Part shown: positions 60,305 through 64,000 of the stretch, piece after piece
Layout: each line of letters opens with the position of its first letter
Numbering within the stretch: the stretch's first letter is position 1
NCBI GenBank assembly: GCA_041917055.1
Contig: JAYRYJ010000010.1
Location: forward strand, 1 to 64,000
From: Pseudaquidulcibacter sp041917055
Lineage (GTDB): Bacteria; Pseudomonadota; Alphaproteobacteria; Caulobacterales; Aquidulcibacteraceae
Reading direction: 5' to 3'
DNA length: 64,000 nucleotides
Notes under the pieces: generated by a model
The model's input: the letters and a program-made list of their open reading frames with translations, nothing else
What the model was told of the DNA's origin: nothing
The model's database searches: none
Program-made: the position numbers and the translations under genes

Positions 60305-61291
60305 TTATACCCGCCCTATTCCCCATCTTCCATCTTCGGCAACATAGGCGCATTTTTGGGTGGAATTTGAGAATGCCATTGATACTACGCGCGATGTGCC
60401 GCTTCTAAGGTCAATTTCGGCGTCGTTTCTTGGGCGTGTGCCCATTAAATGCTTGTGATTTTTAGTTTCAAAATCTGCGAAATCAACGCCGCCATCGCCA
60501 TAGCCTAATAGGATTTTATTGCCATGCGCCGCCACCGCACTAACAATTCCCATGCGGGTTCTTATGGTTTCGGCGTTTTTGCCCATTGGGCCTTCCATGC
60601 CAAAAAAAGGCCAAATAACGCCAACCGGACCGCCTGAAGTTATCAAAAGTGGCATATTATTTATCCAGGCAAAAGACGCGGCTTTTGACGGATAACCTGC
60701 CATTCGAAACCCAACGCCATCAAACAATCGCCACCCAACGAGACTTGGGACGCCGGTTGCCGCGACCAAAAATGCCGTATCGGGCGAAAAAACTGCCCCC
60801 AAAACGCCGCCTTCGGTTTTCAAATCTAATGGCTTTTCATTTCCTTTGAGATCATAAATCGTCAGACCAGCGCCATGCCCGATTGCAAGATTATTTCCCG
60901 CTGCATCGAAAGTCGCGCATAATGGGTTCATTGGTGGCGTAAATTCGAAATTGGTTTTGCCTTCCAAATCAAAGACAAAAACCTTGCGATTGGAAACCAC
61001 ACAAATAAGACCACGTTCATTATTGACTATCAAACTATCTGCAAAGCCAAGGCGCGGGGAATTTATGTTTTGCAATTCACCAGTTGCGGAAATTGAAACA
61101 ATTATTCCGTCATCGCCAATAATCAGGATTCTTTCACCTAAAACCGCCGCATCCAATGCGCCATTTTCCAATTCGCAGAATTTCGAACCATTTTTTAGAA
61201 TTGTGCCATCGCCAAAGACCAAAAATGTATCTTCATTAATAAAATGCGATTTTACGCCGCACGCTTCAATTTTGCCTTTGGAAATTATCAT
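60305..61291 (-). CDS. WD40-like beta-propeller protein
   Basis: This 328-residue protein has no signal peptide. It has seven blade-like repeats with internal similarity, for example NLAIGHGAGLTIYDLKGNEK and GVLGAVFSPDTAFLVAATGV. It belongs to the WD40-repeat proteins seen in many alphaproteobacteria, where the role is undefined and probably protein scaffolding. Its start overlaps the end of the GT-C-like gene by ATGA, so the two are translationally coupled. Confidence 0.7.
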   Translation of the reverse strand: MIISKGKIEACGVKSHFINEDTFLVFGDGTILKNGSKFCELENGALDAAVLGERILIIGDDGIIVSISATGELQNINSPRLGFADSLIVNNERGLICVVSNRKVFVFDLEGKTNFEFTPPMNPLCATFDAAGNNLAIGHGAGLTIYDLKGNEKPLDLKTEGGVLGAVFSPDTAFLVAATGVPSLVGWRLFDGVGFRMAGYPSKAASFAWINNMPLLITSGGPVGVIWPFFGMEGPMGKNAETIRTRMGIVSAVAAHGNKILLGYGDGGVDFADFETKNHKHLMGTRPRNDAEIDLRSGTSRVVSMAFSNSTQKCAYVAEDGRWGIGRV

Positions 61292-63072
61292 GGCTTGAAA
61301 CCATAATTAATTGAAAACGCTACAATATCGGAATTAGCAGGTTTTGCGATTGGTACAAGAAAGGCGGGGATTTTATTGGCTTTAAGCTGTGCCATCAAAC
61401 CATTTGGTGCTTCACGCGCCAAATTTCCGGTTTCAGCGGATTTCGCACAATAGGCAATGTAATTCACACCGCGCCTTTTGGCTTTTTCAAACGCAATATC
61501 GGGCGCAGAAAGGAAAATATCATAAGAAGTGAAATTCCCATTATTGCGGTGATATGGCGCCGCCAAAACATCATGATGGGTGGAAATCAAGGCGTGTGCG
61601 CCAAAATCAATATTGGCGGCAATCAGACCTTTCGGCATTTTTGCGAGTTCGGAATAGGCCGCATCTGTCCCGCATGTATTACCGCCACCCGTAACATATG
61701 GTGTCTTCTTTTTCGGTGCGATTTTTTCGTAAGCCATTGAAACCAAAGCCGGAACCAATGGATTGACAAAAAGGCCGACAATCAAGGCCGTCATCAAGCC
61801 CTTTTCTTTATAAACACTTGTCACCAATGCGGCGGCGGCAATAATGGCAATACCCGCCGCCTGCCCCGCCGTGCGCGCTTGAAAGAAAATCGCAAGCATC
61901 ATGGAAGCGGTTAATAATGAGGCCAATAAGGACCAATTATCAATGTCGCGGTGGTTTTTGCGTGCTTTTTCATCTATTATCAACAAGACTAGACGTGCGA
62001 CGGTGGCAAACATTACAAAGAAGGAAAATGCACCCAAAAGAATTTTAACCTCATTATCGGTTTTCATAAGTGGGAACGTTTCAACCACTATATTCAACCA
62101 CAAGCGATGTAAAAGTGGGTCGGTTTGCCAATAAAGCGGTTTTAATAAGACGGGAAATTGCGCGGCAACCGCGATTACCGCGACGCCAATTACAAAAAGC
62201 GCAACGAAACGAATAAACATAGACGCGCGTGAAAATAATGCCGAAACCAGTGCCAATAATACACTTCCGGTTAGAATCGGCGCGAGTTGGGCGATAGAAA
62301 TTCTATCATTCGCGCCGTCTAAATAATTGGCGGGTGCAACATTTATCAAAAATCCGGCAATTATTCCGACACCAAGCCAAATTGAAAAATGCGTGGTTTG
62401 TGGGCGGTTTTCTTCACCCCTTATACCCCAAATAATTGCCGCCCATGCGACCATAAGCACCATTAAGGGCACCATTTCAAAACCGATTGTGATACTTGCA
62501 GCGATTGAAAGACCCGCAAGCATTGCGCCATTTTTATTATGCGAAACCATGCCCCAAAAAGCGCAAATCATAAAAATGAGTTGCAAACCATGATGATCCA
62601 CGCGACCCGCAACAAAATAACCCATAATCGCAGGTGTCGAAACCGCAACAAATGCACCGATAAAAAGCGCAATGTAGGAATTTGAAATCGCCTTTGCGGT
62701 TCGCCCCGCAACATAGGCGAAAACACCACAAAGAATTAATGGCACAGTAAATGCCGCCATTTTCTCTGCCATTGCAATCCCGACAAAAGGACGCAAAGCC
62801 AAATTACCCAAGGCCAAAGGAATATCGCCAAGGCGCGACCAATGAATATTCCCACCATTTGGCGGGTTAAGGCGGTGATTGACCAAATCATAAAATGCCT
62901 GACCGTTAAGCCATGCGCGCACCTCCAAAATGCGCATTAAATCGTCATTGTCGGGCAAATTCCAAACCAGAACTTTTTTCCAAGACGGTCCGCCTACGTG
63001 CAAAATGGCAAACACAATCAAGGCAATAATTGCGACGCGGCGGATAATGGCGAGGATGTCTTCGGTTTTCAT
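61288..63072 (-). CDS. GT-C-like polytopic membrane protein
   Basis: This 594-residue protein has roughly eleven to thirteen hydrophobic helices and a soluble C-terminal part. The first periplasmic loop has DNDDLMRILEVRAWLNGQAF and, further on, HWSRLGDIPL. FVAGRVDHHGLQLI follows the fourth helix. A DD motif after the first helix plus a conserved DHH is reminiscent of GT-C glycosyltransferases such as STT3/ArnT relatives, which use polyprenyl-linked sugars. Function is not proven and no glycan gene is adjacent. Its stop overlaps the propeller gene start. Confidence 0.6.
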   Translation of the reverse strand: MKTEDILAIIRRVAIIALIVFAILHVGGPSWKKVLVWNLPDNDDLMRILEVRAWLNGQAFYDLVNHRLNPPNGGNIHWSRLGDIPLALGNLALRPFVGIAMAEKMAAFTVPLILCGVFAYVAGRTAKAISNSYIALFIGAFVAVSTPAIMGYFVAGRVDHHGLQLIFMICAFWGMVSHNKNGAMLAGLSIAASITIGFEMVPLMVLMVAWAAIIWGIRGEENRPQTTHFSIWLGVGIIAGFLINVAPANYLDGANDRISIAQLAPILTGSVLLALVSALFSRASMFIRFVALFVIGVAVIAVAAQFPVLLKPLYWQTDPLLHRLWLNIVVETFPLMKTDNEVKILLGAFSFFVMFATVARLVLLIIDEKARKNHRDIDNWSLLASLLTASMMLAIFFQARTAGQAAGIAIIAAAALVTSVYKEKGLMTALIVGLFVNPLVPALVSMAYEKIAPKKKTPYVTGGGNTCGTDAAYSELAKMPKGLIAANIDFGAHALISTHHDVLAAPYHRNNGNFTSYDIFLSAPDIAFEKAKRRGVNYIAYCAKSAETGNLAREAPNGLMAQLKANKIPAFLVPIAKPANSDIVAFSINYGFKP

Positions 63073-63096
63073 AAAAAGGCATTAAACCTGTTTTTA

Positions 63097-63453
63097 TTAA
63101 GAATCCATTTGCGGCCTAACAAAAATATATTTTGCGCCCGATGCAAAAAGCACGTCGGAACGAAATGCAACATTGCCCTTCATAAATTGATGACCGCGGC
63201 TTTCAAGAATTTGACGAACCATCGCACCAATTGCCTGTTTCACATTAGTGTCTTTCACTTCGTCACCAAATTTTTCGATAAATCGCCAACCCATTCCCGT
63301 AAGTGCGGGTCTTTCCAATTCAATGGCGCGCTCAAGATAGGCGATTGTGACATTTTTATTGAGATAGGCCCAAAGCCTTTGCCCCAAATCACTAGCAGCG
63401 AGAGATTTGTAGCGACGATCGCTAAACGGAATAAGATTAGGAATTTTCGCCAT
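63097..63453 (-). CDS. Small protein of unknown function
   Basis: This 118-residue soluble-looking protein begins MAKIPNLIPFSDRRYKSLA and is helix-rich in the middle (IEKFGDEVKDTNVKQAIGAM). The C-terminal part is basic and hydrophobic. No signal peptide or membrane helix is present and the family is not recognised. GGGGGAAG upstream is a strong ribosome site, so the start is reliable. It lies 24 bases upstream of the GT-C-like gene on the same strand and may be in its operon. Confidence 0.65.
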   Translation of the reverse strand: MAKIPNLIPFSDRRYKSLAASDLGQRLWAYLNKNVTIAYLERAIELERPALTGMGWRFIEKFGDEVKDTNVKQAIGAMVRQILESRGHQFMKGNVAFRSDVLFASGAKYIFVRPQMDS

Positions 63454-63589
63454 TTTGCTTCCCCCTAAAAGTTACTTTGAAAACAGTTCTAATAAAGAAA
63501 TTTGAATAAATTCGAAGATTGTAAACATAATGTCTCAAAATAGCCTTTTTCTTCATACATTGCAATCATTTAGGTTGCAGCAGATTACT

Positions 63590-63633
63590 TAATGCACACA
63601 TCTACGCACATGTGTGCGTAGATGTGTGCATTA
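63590..63633. repeat. 21-bp perfect inverted repeat with 2-base spacer
   Basis: The arm at 63590-63610, which begins TAATGCACACATC, is exactly reverse-complemented at 63613-63633, with TG between. The hairpin or cruciform would be very stable, and neither side is followed by a run of T long enough for a clean terminator. Such near-contiguous perfect palindromes are unusual at this length and may be a protein-binding site. Confidence 0.75.
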
Positions 63634-63834
63634 TTTTACGATTTAGGGGTAATGTTTTGGTGTTGGTTGGTTATTTTCAAGGTTTTGTTGCGATTTCGAT
63701 TTTCCGGCTTGTCATTCTTTAGTTGCCTTTCTAACGTTTCTAATTTTCTCGAGACTGGATCTATATTGGTGGTTGAAGTTTTTTGGTAAGTGTCGATTTT
63801 AATTTCAGGTTTGCATTAGATAAATTGGAAAATT

Positions 63835-63951
63835 ATGGTTTCCCAAAGCAGCACAGAAGAAACTAGGCAAACTAGTTCTAGGAGTCGATTTCGGGATTTT
63901 TCTGCTGTCTATTCAAAGGCAATTCATCGCGCTATAAAGTTCGTTATATAG
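63835..63951 (+). CDS. Doubtful 38-residue serine/arginine-rich frame
   Basis: ATG at 63835 opens a 38-codon frame (MVSQSSTEETRQTSSRSR and onward) preceded by GGAAAA about six bases upstream. The composition (many S, T, R) is compatible with a small protein or with chance. No homologue is known to me. It is listed only because the start has a plausible ribosome site. Confidence 0.2.
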   Translation: MVSQSSTEETRQTSSRSRFRDFSAVYSKAIHRAIKFVI

Positions 63952-64000
63952 AATTTATTCGCGAGACATTTTCCAATGAAGAAACTCCCACAACATTATA

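Larger units (their letters stand above)
63454..64000. other. 547-base region without a recognised gene
   Basis: The window end is AT-rich and noncoding apart from one doubtful small frame at 63835-63951 and an ATG at 63976 that runs off the edge. Its main feature is the 21-bp perfect inverted repeat at 63590-63633. The promoter of the small unknown gene ending at 63097 should lie at its left edge. No tRNA or known RNA was seen. Confidence 0.5.

Noticed and set aside
63976..64000. Possible gene start ATGAAGAAACTCCC at the window edge
   Set aside because: Only eight codons are visible and there is no strong ribosome site, so it cannot be judged.

Overview
The window reads as a compact, AT-leaning (by eye about 40-45% GC) chromosome segment of a Gram-negative proteobacterium, most likely an alphaproteobacterium. 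Support comes from the metX-metW pair, a sigma-32 with an intact RpoH box, ccmAB heme export, kdsA with O-antigen-type glycan genes, an atpHAGD cluster lacking atpF/B/E, a glycine/lysine-rich FtsY start, and OmpW, TonB and Cop outer-membrane proteins. Genes are tightly packed, with many ATGA or TAATG overlaps and several overlapping convergent 3' ends. The assignment below phylum level is inference.

Region 1-9.4 kb is the distal part of a phenol/catechol meta-cleavage operon: the C-terminus of the phenol hydroxylase large subunit, then P4, P5 reductase, a repair ferredoxin, catechol 2,3-dioxygenase, a GlcG/HbpS-like protein, hydroxymuconic semialdehyde dehydrogenase, hydratase, acetaldehyde dehydrogenase, aldolase, oxalocrotonate decarboxylase and tautomerase, closing with an OmpW-type channel and a strong terminator. 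The hydrolytic branch gene (dmpD) is absent, so catechol carbon is predicted to flow only through the 4-oxalocrotonate branch to pyruvate and acetyl-CoA.

Region 9.4-20.2 kb holds a sugar transporter and ROK kinase pair, then a metal-handling block (PepSY protein, a multicopper oxidase fused to a CopB-like outer-membrane barrel, and a CDF efflux protein). Between these lie three tandem paralogues of an unrecognised secreted four-cysteine protein. An M17 aminopeptidase, a TPR protein and exonuclease III follow. Region 20.2-32.5 kb is an envelope/housekeeping block: a possible small RNA, kdsA, leuD, a Gld-type ABC exporter (three genes), a GT39 transferase, a rhamnosyltransferase-like GT2, an O-antigen ligase, thrS, yidD and a LOG-family protein.

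Region 32.5-49.8 kb contains an intergenic palindromic repeat, priA, a toxin-antitoxin pair with a 24-bp palindromic operator, rpoH, two exported unknowns, a DUF2141/TonB-receptor pair, metXW, ccmAB, hisI, folE, cysS, a pabB-pabC fusion and a PQQ-type aldose dehydrogenase. Region 49.8-51.5 kb is a small accessory-looking segment: a winged-helix protein preceded by four 11-bp-phased TTATCA repeats, a tRNA-like relic, a structured leader and a 44-residue gene. It abuts the ATP synthase operon exactly where atpC would be expected. Region 51.5-64 kb has atpHAGD, a TetR regulator, ftsY, a PD-(D/E)XK-nuclease/SF1-helicase fusion, a beta-propeller protein, a GT-C-like membrane protein and an unknown small protein, then a noncoding end carrying a 21-bp perfect inverted repeat.

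The strongest candidates for something under-described are the CopA-CopB fusion, the triplicated secreted family, the structured RNA and phased-repeat segment beside the ATP synthase operon, and the nuclease-helicase protein.
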